Assembly: GCF_042681825.1 (NCBI RefSeq)
Contig: NZ_JBHUGH010000005.1
Coordinates: 248,001 to 312,000 of the forward strand
Length of the DNA stretch: 64,000 nt
Origin: Halodurantibacterium flavum
GTDB lineage: Bacteria > Pseudomonadota > Alphaproteobacteria > Rhodobacterales > Rhodobacteraceae
Direction: 5' to 3'
Below the pieces are notes generated by a model. It was not told the DNA's origin. It did no database searches and worked only from the letters and a program-made list of their open reading frames with translations. Made by a program: the position numbers and the translations under genes. This document shows positions 42,090-51,076 of this stretch, in pieces. The number at the start of each line of letters is the position of its first letter. The first letter of the stretch is position 1.

Positions 42090-43453
42090 ACCTGCCGCCG
42101 GTAATGTGTGCGCGCCGCTTCGTGGATCGGCCAGGGGTGGACGGTCGCGCGCAGGCGCACCTGACGGTGGCGTTCCACATTCGGCTTGCGCGTGCCGCCA
42201 TCCGGTTCGCCCCAGATCACCGTTACCTCGCCCCGCGCCGCGGCCTCCGCGTCCAGAATCGCAAGCGAGATCCACGCCCGTTCATTCGCCGAGAAGACCG
42301 GGCTGATCGAGACGCCCGCCGGGCGGTCGTCGCAAAGCACCGTGTCATAGGGATGGGTCGCGTAATGGGCGGCCGGCATCTCCATGTATTTGGCGGGCAG
42401 ATCGCCATCGTCCATCATGCCGCCAAAGACGCCCAGCACATCGTCGCGGTTCCAGACCAGCGTGACCTTTTGCCGGTGCGGGCCGGCGGCCATGCGTTCC
42501 AGCGCGGCGCGGCCGATGAAGTCATGGTCGAACCGGACCAGCCGGCCGTAATCCAGATCCCAGGGGGTGAAGTAGTAGCCCTCGATCCTGTCGGGGCGCC
42601 AGCTCCCGCCAAGCGAGCCGCGCGCCTCGAAGCTGTTCGCGCCCAGCCAGTCGCGATAGGGGCGCATCGCCTCGCCTTCATAGATCGCGGGCAGCGGCGA
42701 GGGCACCCAGCCGGATTCCGCCGCCGCCGTGGAATAGGCCCGCGCCCCCACCTGCCGCAGCCCATGGGCCGCCCCGGCCCGCATCAGCGCCGCATGAACG
42801 CGGGGGCCATCGGCGGCGGGGCCCCAGATCTCCAGCCCCTCGGCCCCGCCCATCCCGTGCGAGAGCGTGCGCGCATGGCAGCCGTCGATGGTGATCTCGC
42901 CCATGTTGAAGAATTTGGTGACAAGCGGCCCACCCTGGTTCACCGCGTTGAGGATTTCGAGCGCCCTGGGGCCCTGCACCTCATAGCGGTAGGTCTTGCG
43001 CGGGCGGTCGGGATTGTCGAGCGTGCGTTCATCCCGTTCCACCGTCACGTCATAGCCGCCGGTTTCGGCATGGAACTGCACCCAGTTCGCCAGCACCGGG
43101 CGGCCGACGACATTGAAAAGATCATCCTCGAGCCCGAAGAGGATCGCATCGCCGATCACATACCCTTCATGGCTGACGCAGACGATCTGCTTGGCCTTGT
43201 TGCGCCCGAAGCCCTTGAAGCTGTTCACCGCGATATCCGACAAGAGCCGCAGCGCGTCGGGCCCGCCCAGGTAAAGGTCGGTCATGTGCCAGGACTGGTC
43301 CATCAGCGCCGCCCCCTCGCGCCAGGCGCGCTGTTCCTCGATCCAGTTGCTGAATTCGGGCGGCACGGGGAACTGGTAGCGCCCGGTCTGGGCGTGGAGC
43401 AGCATCTCCACGGCGCTGCCACTGGCGGCGATGCGGTCGTTCAGGGTCTTCAT
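42086..43453 (-). CDS. LigM-like tetrahydrofolate-dependent O-demethylase (GcvT family)
   Basis: A 455-residue GcvT-fold protein. It aligns from end to end by eye with vanillate/3-O-methylgallate O-demethylase LigM: GSAVEMLLHAQTGRYQFPVP, PEFSNWIEEQRAW, HMTDLYLGGPDALRLLSD, GRNKAKQIVCVSHEGYVIGD, FFNMGEITIDGCHARTLSHG, ESGWVPSPLPAIYEGE and FTPWDLDYGRLVRFDHDFIG. It should move a methyl group from an aromatic methoxy (or similar) substrate to tetrahydrofolate. The substrate is not fixed by sequence; vanillate, syringate-derived or other methyl ethers are options. GGAGGGAGGA precedes the start at 43453. The GntR gene follows. Confidence 0.85.
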   Translation of the reverse strand: MKTLNDRIAASGSAVEMLLHAQTGRYQFPVPPEFSNWIEEQRAWREGAALMDQSWHMTDLYLGGPDALRLLSDIAVNSFKGFGRNKAKQIVCVSHEGYVIGDAILFGLEDDLFNVVGRPVLANWVQFHAETGGYDVTVERDERTLDNPDRPRKTYRYEVQGPRALEILNAVNQGGPLVTKFFNMGEITIDGCHARTLSHGMGGAEGLEIWGPAADGPRVHAALMRAGAAHGLRQVGARAYSTAAAESGWVPSPLPAIYEGEAMRPYRDWLGANSFEARGSLGGSWRPDRIEGYYFTPWDLDYGRLVRFDHDFIGRAALERMAAGPHRQKVTLVWNRDDVLGVFGGMMDDGDLPAKYMEMPAAHYATHPYDTVLCDDRPAGVSISPVFSANERAWISLAILDAEAAARGEVTVIWGEPDGGTRKPNVERHRQVRLRATVHPWPIHEAARTHYRRQV

Positions 43454-43474
43454 CTCGGTCCTCCCTCCGGAAAC

Positions 43475-43534
43475 TTGGGATACCTGAGCGTGAAGTCCTG
43501 AGTCGGGCAAGCGTTTTTTCCACGTTTGGGATAC
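43475..43534 (-). promoter_or_regulatory. Direct-repeat boxes before the ligM-like gene
   Basis: GTATCCCAA (minus strand) occurs at 43475-43483 and 43526-43534, 51 bp apart, the first 22 bp before the ligM-like ATG. They are candidate sites for the GntR regulator encoded downstream. The pair lies in a 306-bp divergent gap (43454-43759). Confidence 0.4.
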
Positions 43535-43654
43535 AATATTGAAGCCGGATCGCGCGCGCCTGCTGCTGTGGAAAGTTCGCGCAGGGGGGTTGACAGGAAC
43601 CGGCACAGCGCAGCTTCAGCAGCAGAAGCATCTAATTTTCAATGTGTTTTTTAT

Positions 43655-43677
43655 CACCAAATTTCAGGCATTTGGTG
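43655..43677. promoter_or_regulatory. Inverted repeat in the divergent ligM / PRC-barrel gap
   Basis: Perfect 8-bp arms CACCAAAT and ATTTGGTG with a 7-base spacer, in an AT-rich stretch about 83 bp before the PRC-barrel gene. It may be an operator or an RNA hairpin. Confidence 0.45.
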
Positions 43678-43759
43678 GCGTGATGCCCGATTCTTGGGAA
43701 CAGGGCGGCCTTGGGCCTGTTGTCCCGGTCATCACAGGACGACGAAAGGATACAAAACG

Positions 43760-44425
43760 ATGAAGCGTATTTTCATGACGACCACCGCCGCAATCCTTCT
43801 GGCCGCACCCCTCGCCGCGCAGGAGACGGGCACCGAACCGGCCCCCGGAACGGGGATGGAGCCTGCACAGACGGAACCGGCGCCGGGCCTCGGGACGGAC
43901 GGGCTGGGCACGGATGCGCCGGGCACGGACGGGCTGGGCACCGATGGGCTGGGCACCACCACGGGCACCGGCGACGCGCCGGGCACCGGCCCCGTGACCG
44001 ATCAGCTGGGCGATCCGGCGGCACCGGGCACCGAGCCGGGCACCGGGGACCTGGATGACGGGCTGGGCACCGAGCCTGCACCGGGCGTAGCTCCGGGGGT
44101 TGAGGCCGCGCCGGGCGGCGATCTGGAGACGGGCGCCGGGGCCGATGGCGACGCGATCCCCATGACCGATGTGGAGCCGGGCGACCTGGAGGGCGCGACC
44201 GTCTATGGCAATGACGGTGAGGAAATCGGCACCGTCAGCGAGGTTGAGACCTTTGGCGAAGGGGAATCGATCAGCGGCCTGATCGTCACCGTGGACGAGC
44301 GTGACGTGCGCCTCGACGCGATGAGCTTTGCCATCCACGAGGGTGAAGACGATGACTATGAGGTCCATGTGACGCTGGAGCAGGAAGCCTTCGACGCCCT
44401 GCCCGAGCATCAGCAGGAGATCTGA
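43760..44425 (+). CDS. Secreted PRC-barrel protein with Gly-Thr-rich repeats
   Basis: A 221-residue acidic protein. Residues 1-20 are a Sec signal peptide (FMTTTAAILLAAPLAAQE). A repeat region of about residues 22-120 is built from GLGTD, APGT and EPAPG units. A PRC-barrel-like domain spans about 150-215 (GATVYGNDGEEIGTVSEVET, SGLIVTVDERDVRLDAMSF). Rhodobacterales carry many such PRC-barrel periplasmic proteins; function is unknown. ATG at 43760 follows AAAGGA. Longer reading to 43526 is not supported. Confidence 0.85.
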   Translation: MKRIFMTTTAAILLAAPLAAQETGTEPAPGTGMEPAQTEPAPGLGTDGLGTDAPGTDGLGTDGLGTTTGTGDAPGTGPVTDQLGDPAAPGTEPGTGDLDDGLGTEPAPGVAPGVEAAPGGDLETGAGADGDAIPMTDVEPGDLEGATVYGNDGEEIGTVSEVETFGEGESISGLIVTVDERDVRLDAMSFAIHEGEDDDYEVHVTLEQEAFDALPEHQQEI

Positions 44426-44453
44426 GCGGCCTTGTGCTCAACGGAAAAACGGC

Positions 44454-44482
44454 AGGCCCCGCGCGTGATCGCGGGGCCTTTG
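44454..44482 (+). terminator. Rho-independent terminator after the PRC-barrel gene
   Basis: A GC stem (AGGCCCCGCG / CGCGGGGCCT) with a short loop at 44454-44479, followed by TTGG. It lies 29 bp after the stop codon. Confidence 0.75.
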
Positions 44483-44576
44483 GCATTTGCGCCGCCGGGG
44501 GGCGGCACTTGCGTCTGGCGGGACGCCGCGGAAGCCGCTAGCACAGGGAGGCACCAACAAAAGCAGGAGTTTGCCC

Positions 44577-44927
44577 ATGTCCGACATCACCCGCATTGAA
44601 ACCGGCCCGCGCATGAGCCAGGCGGTCATCCATAACGGCCTCGTCTATCTTGCCGGTCAGGTCGGCAAGCCGGGCGAGAGCGTGACCGCCCAGACGACCG
44701 AGGTTCTGGCCCAGATCGACCGGCTGCTGGCCGAGGTGGGGTCGGACAAGACGCGCATCCTGTCGGCGCAGATCTGGCTGGCCGACATGGCCGATTTCGC
44801 CGAGATGAACGCGGTCTGGGATGGCTGGGCGCCGCAGGGCCACACGCCGGCACGCGCGACGGGGGAATCGAAGCTCGCCACGCCCGACTACAAGGTCGAA
44901 ATCATCGTGGTCGCCGCGCAGAAGTGA
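44577..44927 (+). CDS. RidA-family enamine/imine deaminase
   Basis: A 116-residue RidA-type protein that should hydrolyse reactive enamine/imine intermediates from PLP enzymes. Family features: AVIHNGLVYLAGQVG, QTTEVLAQIDRLLAEVG, ILSAQIWLADMADFAEMNAVW, and PARATGESKLATPDYKVEII with the conserved Arg and Glu. AGCAGGAG precedes the start at 44577. It is a monocistronic unit converging on pgi. Confidence 0.92.
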   Translation: MSDITRIETGPRMSQAVIHNGLVYLAGQVGKPGESVTAQTTEVLAQIDRLLAEVGSDKTRILSAQIWLADMADFAEMNAVWDGWAPQGHTPARATGESKLATPDYKVEIIVVAAQK

Positions 44928-44936
44928 CGGCCCCAA

Positions 44937-44963
44937 GGGGCGGCCCGACGACCGGGCTGCCCC
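44937..44963. terminator. Hairpin between convergent ridA-type gene and pgi
   Basis: An 11-bp stem (GGGGCGGCCCG / CGGGCTGCCCC, one G-T pair) with a 5-base loop in the 45-bp gap. No good T-run follows on either strand, so its terminator strength is doubtful. Confidence 0.5.
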
Positions 44964-44972
44964 AAAGGCGCC

Positions 44973-46586
44973 TCAGCCGGGCCCGCCGCCGTTTTCGAGC
45001 AGATAGCCGATCAGCTGGCGGGTCGATCCGTCCTTGCCCTCGGCCCCTGCGCGGCCTTCGAGCACCGGTTGCAGGGCATTGGCGAGTTCCTTGCCAAGTT
45101 CCACCCCCCATTGGTCAAAGCTGTTGATCCCGAGGATGACGCCCTCGACGAAGACCCGGTGTTCGTAAAGCGCGATGATCTGGCCCAGCACAAAGGGGGT
45201 CAGGCGCGGATAGATCAGCGTGGTCGAGGGGCGGTTGCCCGGAAAGACGCGGTGGCGGGCCTGACGGTCAAGCTCCTCGCCCGCCAGCCCCTTGGCCTCC
45301 ATGATGGCGCGCGCCTCCGGCAGGCTGCGGCCACGCAAAAGCGCCTCGGACTGGGCAAGGCAGTTGGCGGCGAGCAGGCGGTGATGATGGGCAAGCTCAC
45401 GCTCATGCCCCTGCGCGGCCAGCAGAAACTCGCAGGGGATGACGCGGGTGCCCTGATGGATCAGCTGGTAAAAGGCGTGCTGGCCGTTGGTGCCGGGTTC
45501 GCCCCAGACGACCGGGCCGGAATGGCGGGGCAGGTCCGCGCCGTCCATCGAGACCCGCTTGCCGTTCGATTCCATCTCCAGCTGTTGCAGATAGGCGGGC
45601 AGGCGCAACAGCCGCTGGTCATAGGGCAGGACGGCGCGGGTCGCATAGCCGCAGATCTGGTTGTGCCAGATGCCCACCAGCGCAAGGAGCACCGGCAGGT
45701 TTCCGGCCAGCGGCGCGTCGCGGAAATGCGCGTCCATGGCGGCGCCGCCGGCGAGAAACTCGCGGAATTTTTCGGGGCCGATGGCGATCATGAGCGAGAG
45801 CCCGATCGGCCCCCACATGGAATAGCGGCCGCCGACCCAATCCTCGAAGCCGAAGACCCGTTCCGGCGCGATGCCATAGGCCGCCGTGCGGTCCCCGGCG
45901 GATGAAAGCGCCGCGAACTGCGCCGCCGGATCGGCGACGCGGCCCGACATCCAGCCCCGGGCCGTGTCGGCATTGGTCATCGTCTCGATGGTGGTGAAGG
46001 TCTTGGAGGCGACGATCACCAGCGTCGTTTCCGGGTTCAGGTCCTTCAGCGTATCCGCCACATGCGCGCCATCGACATTCGAGACGAAATGGCAGCGCGG
46101 CCCGGAATGATAAGGCGCGAGCGCCAGCACCGCCATCGCCGGCCCGAGGTCAGACCCGCCGATGCCGATATTCACCACATCGGTGATGGCGCCGCCCTGC
46201 CCCAGAAAGCGCCCTGCGCGCACGTCCTCGGCAAAACGTTCCATCCGCGACAGCGTTTCGCGGACGCCGGGCATCACGTCCTGCCCGTCCACCATGACGC
46301 TTGCGTCCGGGTTGCGCAGGGCGGTGTGCAGGACGGCGCGGCCCTCGGTCTCGTTGATGCGGGCGCCGGAAAACATCGCGTCGCGGCGGGCGGCAAGCCC
46401 TGCATCCTCGGCCAGGCGGATCAGCAGGTCGCGGGTTTCCGCGTCGATATTCGTCTTGGAATAGTCGAACAGCATCTCGCCCGCGCGGGCCGAAAAGCCT
46501 GCGGCGCGGCTGTCGTCGAACAGCGACAGGATCGTGCGGTCCCTTGCCGCGTCATGGCGGGCGGCCAGATCATCCCAGGTGGTCAT
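44973..46586 (-). CDS. pgi: Glucose-6-phosphate isomerase
   Basis: A 537-residue isomerase linking glucose 6-phosphate and fructose 6-phosphate. Signatures: VNIGIGGSDLGPAMAVLAL, FVSNVDGAHVADTLKDLNPE, VIASKTFTTIETMTNA, GGRYSMWGPIGLSLMIAIG, MESNGKRV, GEPGTNGQHAFYQLIHQG and NSFDQWGVELGKELA. It is the last gene of the zwf-pgl-pgi group, 78 bp after pgl. In Rhodobacteraceae these genes feed the Entner-Doudoroff and pentose phosphate routes. Confidence 0.96.
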   Translation of the reverse strand: MTTWDDLAARHDAARDRTILSLFDDSRAAGFSARAGEMLFDYSKTNIDAETRDLLIRLAEDAGLAARRDAMFSGARINETEGRAVLHTALRNPDASVMVDGQDVMPGVRETLSRMERFAEDVRAGRFLGQGGAITDVVNIGIGGSDLGPAMAVLALAPYHSGPRCHFVSNVDGAHVADTLKDLNPETTLVIVASKTFTTIETMTNADTARGWMSGRVADPAAQFAALSSAGDRTAAYGIAPERVFGFEDWVGGRYSMWGPIGLSLMIAIGPEKFREFLAGGAAMDAHFRDAPLAGNLPVLLALVGIWHNQICGYATRAVLPYDQRLLRLPAYLQQLEMESNGKRVSMDGADLPRHSGPVVWGEPGTNGQHAFYQLIHQGTRVIPCEFLLAAQGHERELAHHHRLLAANCLAQSEALLRGRSLPEARAIMEAKGLAGEELDRQARHRVFPGNRPSTTLIYPRLTPFVLGQIIALYEHRVFVEGVILGINSFDQWGVELGKELANALQPVLEGRAGAEGKDGSTRQLIGYLLENGGGPG

Positions 46587-46664
46587 TGTCCCTCATCCGA
46601 GTTTGGTGTGCCGTTTCCTGATTGAAATCCCGCGCGCGTAACGGCGGGGTGACGTTTTCGCGCG

Positions 46665-47336
46665 TTATTCGGCCCAATGGACGGTCGCATCCGCCAGAAC
46701 GGCGCGGACCGGGGCGGAAAGCTCGTCAAGGCCCTGCGCGCGTTCCAGCGCCTCGCGCTTTTCCGGGCCGGTGATCAGGATGTGGATGCGCATCGCCTCG
46801 CGCAGGACGGGGGCGGTCAGGGTGATGCGCGGCTCGCCGGCGGCCTCGGCCCGGAGCGCCATGAGGATCGGCGCGTCGGGGGCCATCGCCTCGGCCAGAC
46901 GGTCGGCGCCGGGGAACAGCGAGGCCGTGTGCATGTCGGCCCCCATCCCCAGGAGCAGCACGGAAATGGGCAGGAAGGGCCGGATCTCCTCGGCCAGATC
47001 GTCAAGCGCCTCTTCCGGCGTCGCGGTGTTGAGATAGAGCGGCAGCAGGCGGGCGTCGGCGGCGCGGTCGCGCAGCAGGCGTTCCCGCACCAGCCGCGTG
47101 TTCGACCGGGACGAGCTTTCGGGGACCCAGCGTTCATCGTTCAGGACAACCGCCACCCGCGACCAGTCGAGATCGGTGCCGGAGAGCGTATCGAAGACCG
47201 GCCCCGGCGTCGTGCCGCCCGGAACCGAAAGCGTCGCGTGATCCTGCCTGCGCAGGAAATCCGCAAGCTCGCCCGCGATCTTGTCGGCAAGGCTCAGCAT
47301 CATCAGTTCCCGGTCGGGATAGTCGCAGAAATTCAT
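46665..47336 (-). CDS. pgl: 6-phosphogluconolactonase
   Basis: A 223-residue lactonase of the NagB-like fold that hydrolyses 6-phosphogluconolactone. Features: ATLSVPGGTTPGPVFDTLS, VVLNDERWVPESSSRSNTRL, LLLGMGADMHTASLFPGADR and RITLTAPVLREAMRIHILI. Its ATG overlaps the zwf stop (ATGA), so translation is coupled. Confidence 0.95.
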   Translation of the reverse strand: MNFCDYPDRELMMLSLADKIAGELADFLRRQDHATLSVPGGTTPGPVFDTLSGTDLDWSRVAVVLNDERWVPESSSRSNTRLVRERLLRDRAADARLLPLYLNTATPEEALDDLAEEIRPFLPISVLLLGMGADMHTASLFPGADRLAEAMAPDAPILMALRAEAAGEPRITLTAPVLREAMRIHILITGPEKREALERAQGLDELSAPVRAVLADATVHWAE

Positions 47337-48781
47337 TCCCGGATCTCCCGCCAGCGTCGTCCGTCCCGGTGGAGAAGCATCAACGCATCCTCGGGACCCG
47401 AGGTTCCGGGGTCATAGCCGCGCGGGCGGTCGTCGCGCGCCTCCCACCCCTCGATCACCGGATCGGCCCAGGCCCAGGCGGCCTCGACCTCGTCCCCGCG
47501 CATGAAGAGCGTCTGGTTCCCGCGGATCACATCCATGATGAGCCGTTCATAGGCATCGGGAATATCGGCCCCCGTTTCCCCCAGCGCATCGGCGAAGGAC
47601 ATGTCGAGCGGCACCTCGGTCAGGCGCATCCCGCCCGGCCCCGGTTCCTTGATCATCACGCGCAGGTTCATGCCCTCGTTCGGTTGCAGCCGGATGACGA
47701 GCACGTTTTCCTTCCAGCCCTCCTCGCCCTCGAAAATCGAATGGGGCGGTTCGCGGAAGGTGATCGCGATCTCGCTGGTGCGGGCGCGCAGGCGCTTGCC
47801 GGTGCGCAGGTAAAAGGGCGTCCCCTTCCACCGCCAGTTCGAGATGCAGACCTTGAGCGCGATGTAGCTTTCGGTGCGGCTGGCGGGGTTTTCCACATCC
47901 TCCAGATAGCCGGGCTGGCCGTTGGCCAGATACTGGCCGCGCACGATATCCTCGGGGCGGACGGGGTCGAGCGCGCGGATCACCTTGAGCTTTTCGTCCC
48001 GCACCGCGTCGGGGTCAAAGCGATAGGGCGGCTCCATCGCGATGAGGCACAGAAGCTGCATCAGGTGGTTCTGCACCATGTCCCGCATCGCGCCCGAGCG
48101 GTCATAATAGCTGCCGCGCCCGCCCACGCCCACGGTTTCGGCGACCGTGATCTGCACATGGTCGATGAACTGCGAGTTCCACAGCGGCTCGAACAGGATA
48201 TTGGCAAAGCGGACGGCCATCAGGTTCTGGACGGTTTCCTTGCCCAGATAATGGTCGATCCGGTAGATCTGCGTTTCGTCGAAATGGCGGGCGAGCACCG
48301 CGTTGAGGTCCCGCGCCGTCGCAAGGTCGCGGCCAAAGGGCTTTTCGACCACCACGCGGCTGCTGGCGTCGGTGATCCCGTGCTGGTGCAGCCGTTCCGC
48401 CAGATCGCCGAAAAGCGCTGGCGCGACCGAAAAGTAAAAGGCCCGCACCACGTCCTTGCGGGTGCGGCCCGCAAGCTCGGCCCAGCCGCCGTCGCCCTGC
48501 GCGTCGATCGCCACATAGTCGATCGTGCCAAGGAAATCCGACAGCCCCTCGGCCCGGCGCAGGTCGGGGATGAATTCGCGCAGGGCCTCCGCGACGAACT
48601 GGCGATAGCCGGCCTGATCCATCTCGGACCGGGCGGCGCCGATGATCCGGCTGTCGGCGGGCATCTGCCCCGCGACAAAGCGGCGATAGAGCCCCGGCAG
48701 GATCTTGCGCCGCGCGAGATCGCCTGTGCCGCCAAAGATGACCAGATCGAAGGGATCGACCGGTATGACGCGCGAAACCAT
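47333..48781 (-). CDS. zwf: Glucose-6-phosphate 1-dehydrogenase
   Basis: A 482-residue NADP-dependent enzyme. The cofactor site is FDLVIFGGTGDLARRKILPG and the active site is YRIDHYLGKETVQNLMAVRF; KPFGRDLATA and YLRTGKRL are further blocks. The start at 48781 follows AGGAAAGAGGG; an upstream TTG (48802) is rejected. It is the first gene of the operon and has a perfect LacI-type palindrome 20 bp before its ATG, suggesting sugar-responsive control. Confidence 0.96.
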   Translation of the reverse strand: MVSRVIPVDPFDLVIFGGTGDLARRKILPGLYRRFVAGQMPADSRIIGAARSEMDQAGYRQFVAEALREFIPDLRRAEGLSDFLGTIDYVAIDAQGDGGWAELAGRTRKDVVRAFYFSVAPALFGDLAERLHQHGITDASSRVVVEKPFGRDLATARDLNAVLARHFDETQIYRIDHYLGKETVQNLMAVRFANILFEPLWNSQFIDHVQITVAETVGVGGRGSYYDRSGAMRDMVQNHLMQLLCLIAMEPPYRFDPDAVRDEKLKVIRALDPVRPEDIVRGQYLANGQPGYLEDVENPASRTESYIALKVCISNWRWKGTPFYLRTGKRLRARTSEIAITFREPPHSIFEGEEGWKENVLVIRLQPNEGMNLRVMIKEPGPGGMRLTEVPLDMSFADALGETGADIPDAYERLIMDVIRGNQTLFMRGDEVEAAWAWADPVIEGWEARDDRPRGYDPGTSGPEDALMLLHRDGRRWREIRE

Positions 48782-48801
48782 ATGCCCTCTTTCCTGCAAC
48801 A

Positions 48802-48815
48802 CGTTAGCGCTAACG
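48802..48815. promoter_or_regulatory. LacI-family-type operator before zwf
   Basis: CGTTAGCGCTAACG is a perfect 14-bp palindrome with a central CG, the classic LacI-family operator form. It ends 20 bp before the zwf start. No LacI gene is in the window. The rest of the 283-bp gap to the ABC transporter gene shows nothing I can support. Confidence 0.65.
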
Positions 48816-49064
48816 GCAAAGGCCTAGCAAGCCGGCCCGTCAAAGTCCAGCACACCCTTGGGCCCCGCAGCGGATGGCGCGCGGAACGCCGGGACCGGGC
48901 CAGCCGAACCAGTCAAAGGATGATAACCCCGCCCCGCGAGGTCAAGCGATAAGCCCATGACAGCCCGGCCCCGGCAAGGCGGCGCCGAAAAAGGTGGCGG
49001 GTGGTGGATGGTTACGGGATGGCGGAGCGCGCGCCAGTGCCGCCCGTTGCGGCAGGGTCCGGCG

Positions 49065-50054
49065 TCATGGGCGGGCCGCAGGTTCGCGCGGGTCGGGGTC
49101 GAGCAGGTGACAGGCCGCGAGACCCCCATGGGGTGCGGCGTGCATGGCCGGACGTTCCCGGTCGCAGCGCCCGAACCGGAGCGGGCAGCGGGTGTGATAG
49201 GGACATCCCTGCGGCGGATCGAGCGGGCTGGGAATTTCGCCCTGCGGCGGAAGCTCGGCCGGGGGCGCATCCGGGTCTGGCGGCAGGGCCGCTGCCAGAA
49301 GGGCCTTGGTATAGGGGTGTTCAGGCGCCGTGCAGATCGCGCGCGCTGTCCCGCGCTCGATCACGCGGCCCAGATACATGACGATGACGTCATCCGCCAT
49401 GAAGCGCACGGTCGCGAGATCATGGGAAATGAAGATGCAGCCCAGCCCGTATTCGTCCTGCAGGTCCTTCAGGATGTTCAGGATCTGCGCGCGGATCGAA
49501 ATGTCCTGCGACGAGACCGGTTCGTCCAGCATCAGGACCCGGGGCTTCGGGGCGATGGCGCGCGCAATCGCGATACGCTGCCGCTGGCCGCCGGAAAATT
49601 CGTTGGGAAAGCGGCGGGCGTCGGCGGGGCTGAGACCGACCGCCCCGAGCACCTCGCCGACCCGCCGGTCGACGGCGTCCCGTGTCATGCCGGGAGTGGC
49701 CGAGAGCGGCTCGGCGATGATCTTGCCCACGCGCATCCGGGGATCGAGCGAGGAGAACGGGTTCTGGAACACCGGCTGCACGGCCCGGCGGAATTCCAGC
49801 CGGTCCTGCGCCGTCATCCCGCTGCTTTCGATGCCGTTGAAAATCACCTGCCCGGTCGTCGGGCGGTCGAGCAGCAGCAGCATCCGGTTGAGGGTCGTCT
49901 TGCCGCAGCCGGATTCGCCCACCACCCCCAGCGTCTTGCCGGGCATGAGGTCCATGTCCAGATCGCTCACCGCGTGAAGGTCCTGCCGGCGCCCCTTGTG
50001 CCGGACCCGGAACACGCGCCCCAGATTGCGCGCGGAAAGGATGGCGCCGGTCAT
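49065..50054 (-). CDS. Peptide/nickel-type ABC transporter ATPase (OppF/DppF type)
   Basis: A 329-residue ATPase. Walker A GESGCGKTT, Q-loop VFQNPFSSLDPR, signature FSGGQRQRI, Walker B VLMLDEPVSSQD, switch His in FISHDLATV. The C-terminal oligopeptide-type extension holds GCPYHTRCPLRFGRCDRERP with cysteines seen in this subfamily. ATG at 50054 overlaps the stop of the preceding ATPase gene (ATGA). It ends the five-gene transporter operon of the catabolic island. Confidence 0.94.
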   Translation of the reverse strand: MTGAILSARNLGRVFRVRHKGRRQDLHAVSDLDMDLMPGKTLGVVGESGCGKTTLNRMLLLLDRPTTGQVIFNGIESSGMTAQDRLEFRRAVQPVFQNPFSSLDPRMRVGKIIAEPLSATPGMTRDAVDRRVGEVLGAVGLSPADARRFPNEFSGGQRQRIAIARAIAPKPRVLMLDEPVSSQDISIRAQILNILKDLQDEYGLGCIFISHDLATVRFMADDVIVMYLGRVIERGTARAICTAPEHPYTKALLAAALPPDPDAPPAELPPQGEIPSPLDPPQGCPYHTRCPLRFGRCDRERPAMHAAPHGGLAACHLLDPDPREPAARP

Positions 50055-51076
50055 GCCGCGACCCGCTCTTTGTCGAGCGGGAACCAGCAGCGCACGGCAT
50101 GGTCGGCCCCTGCGTCGAGGGGCGGCATCGCGACCCGGCACCGGGCCTGCGCATTGGCGCATCGCGGGTGGAACCGGTAGCCCTGCGGGCGGGCGGTAAC
50201 GGAGGGAGGAGAGCCGGGAATGGTCGGCAGCCGGTCCGGCGCATGATCCACGGTCGGCACGCTGTCAAGAAGCGCGCTGGTATACCAGTGTCGGGGCCGC
50301 CGGAAGATGTCCCGCACCCGGCCCTGCTCGACGATCTGGCCGGCATACATGACGACGACCCGGTCGCACATCCGGGCGACGACGCCGAAATCGTGGGTGA
50401 TGAACAGCATCGCCATCCCTGTCTGGTTCTGGAGTTCCTTGAGCAGGTCCAGAAACTGGTACTGGATGGTGACATCGAGCGAGGTGGTCGGCTCGTCCGC
50501 GACAAGGAGGCGCGGGCCGCGGGTCAGCGCGATGGCGCCCACGACACGCTGGCGCATGCCCCCGCTCATCTGATGCGGATGGTTGTCGAGACGTGCCCTG
50601 GGCGACGGGATACGCACGCTTTCGAGCGCGGCGACGGCCCGGTCCTGCAACGACCCCGTGGCGGTCGCGTTGAGCCGAAGCCCCTCACGCAGCTGATCGC
50701 CCACGGTGAAGACCGGATTGAGCGAGGCCATCGGGTCCTGCAGGATCATCGATATCTCGGCGCCGCGGACCTGCGTCAGTTCGGATTTCCTCATCCGCAG
50801 CAGATCGCGACCGTCATAGAGCACCTCGCCCGTCAGGCCCTTGTCGAGCAGTCCCGGCAAAAGGCGCATCAGAGACATGCCAAGCGTGGTCTTGCCAGAC
50901 CCGCTTTCGCCCACAAGGCCCACGGTTTCCCCCGGCCAGATCGACAGGTCGATGTGTTCGATCAGGGCCGGGCTGCCGGGTTCACGGCCCAGGCGCACCG
51001 AGACGTCGCGCATGGAGAGCAAGGGTTGGGAGAGCAAGGGTTGGGCGTTCAGGGTTTGGGTGGCATTTTCGGTCAT
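50051..51076 (-). CDS. Peptide/nickel-type ABC transporter ATPase (OppD/DppD type)
   Basis: A 341-residue ATPase. Walker A GESGSGKTT, Q-loop ILQDPMASLNPV, signature MSGGMRQRV, Walker B LLVADEPTTSLD, switch His in FITHDFGVV, and the C-terminal GYRFHPRCANAQARCR extension. The N-terminus has a short duplicated QPLLS unit caused by a 15-bp tandem repeat. ATG overlaps the stop of the permease gene (TGATG). It works as a heterodimer with the next ATPase. Confidence 0.94.
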   Translation of the reverse strand: MTENATQTLNAQPLLSQPLLSMRDVSVRLGREPGSPALIEHIDLSIWPGETVGLVGESGSGKTTLGMSLMRLLPGLLDKGLTGEVLYDGRDLLRMRKSELTQVRGAEISMILQDPMASLNPVFTVGDQLREGLRLNATATGSLQDRAVAALESVRIPSPRARLDNHPHQMSGGMRQRVVGAIALTRGPRLLVADEPTTSLDVTIQYQFLDLLKELQNQTGMAMLFITHDFGVVARMCDRVVVMYAGQIVEQGRVRDIFRRPRHWYTSALLDSVPTVDHAPDRLPTIPGSPPSVTARPQGYRFHPRCANAQARCRVAMPPLDAGADHAVRCWFPLDKERVAA

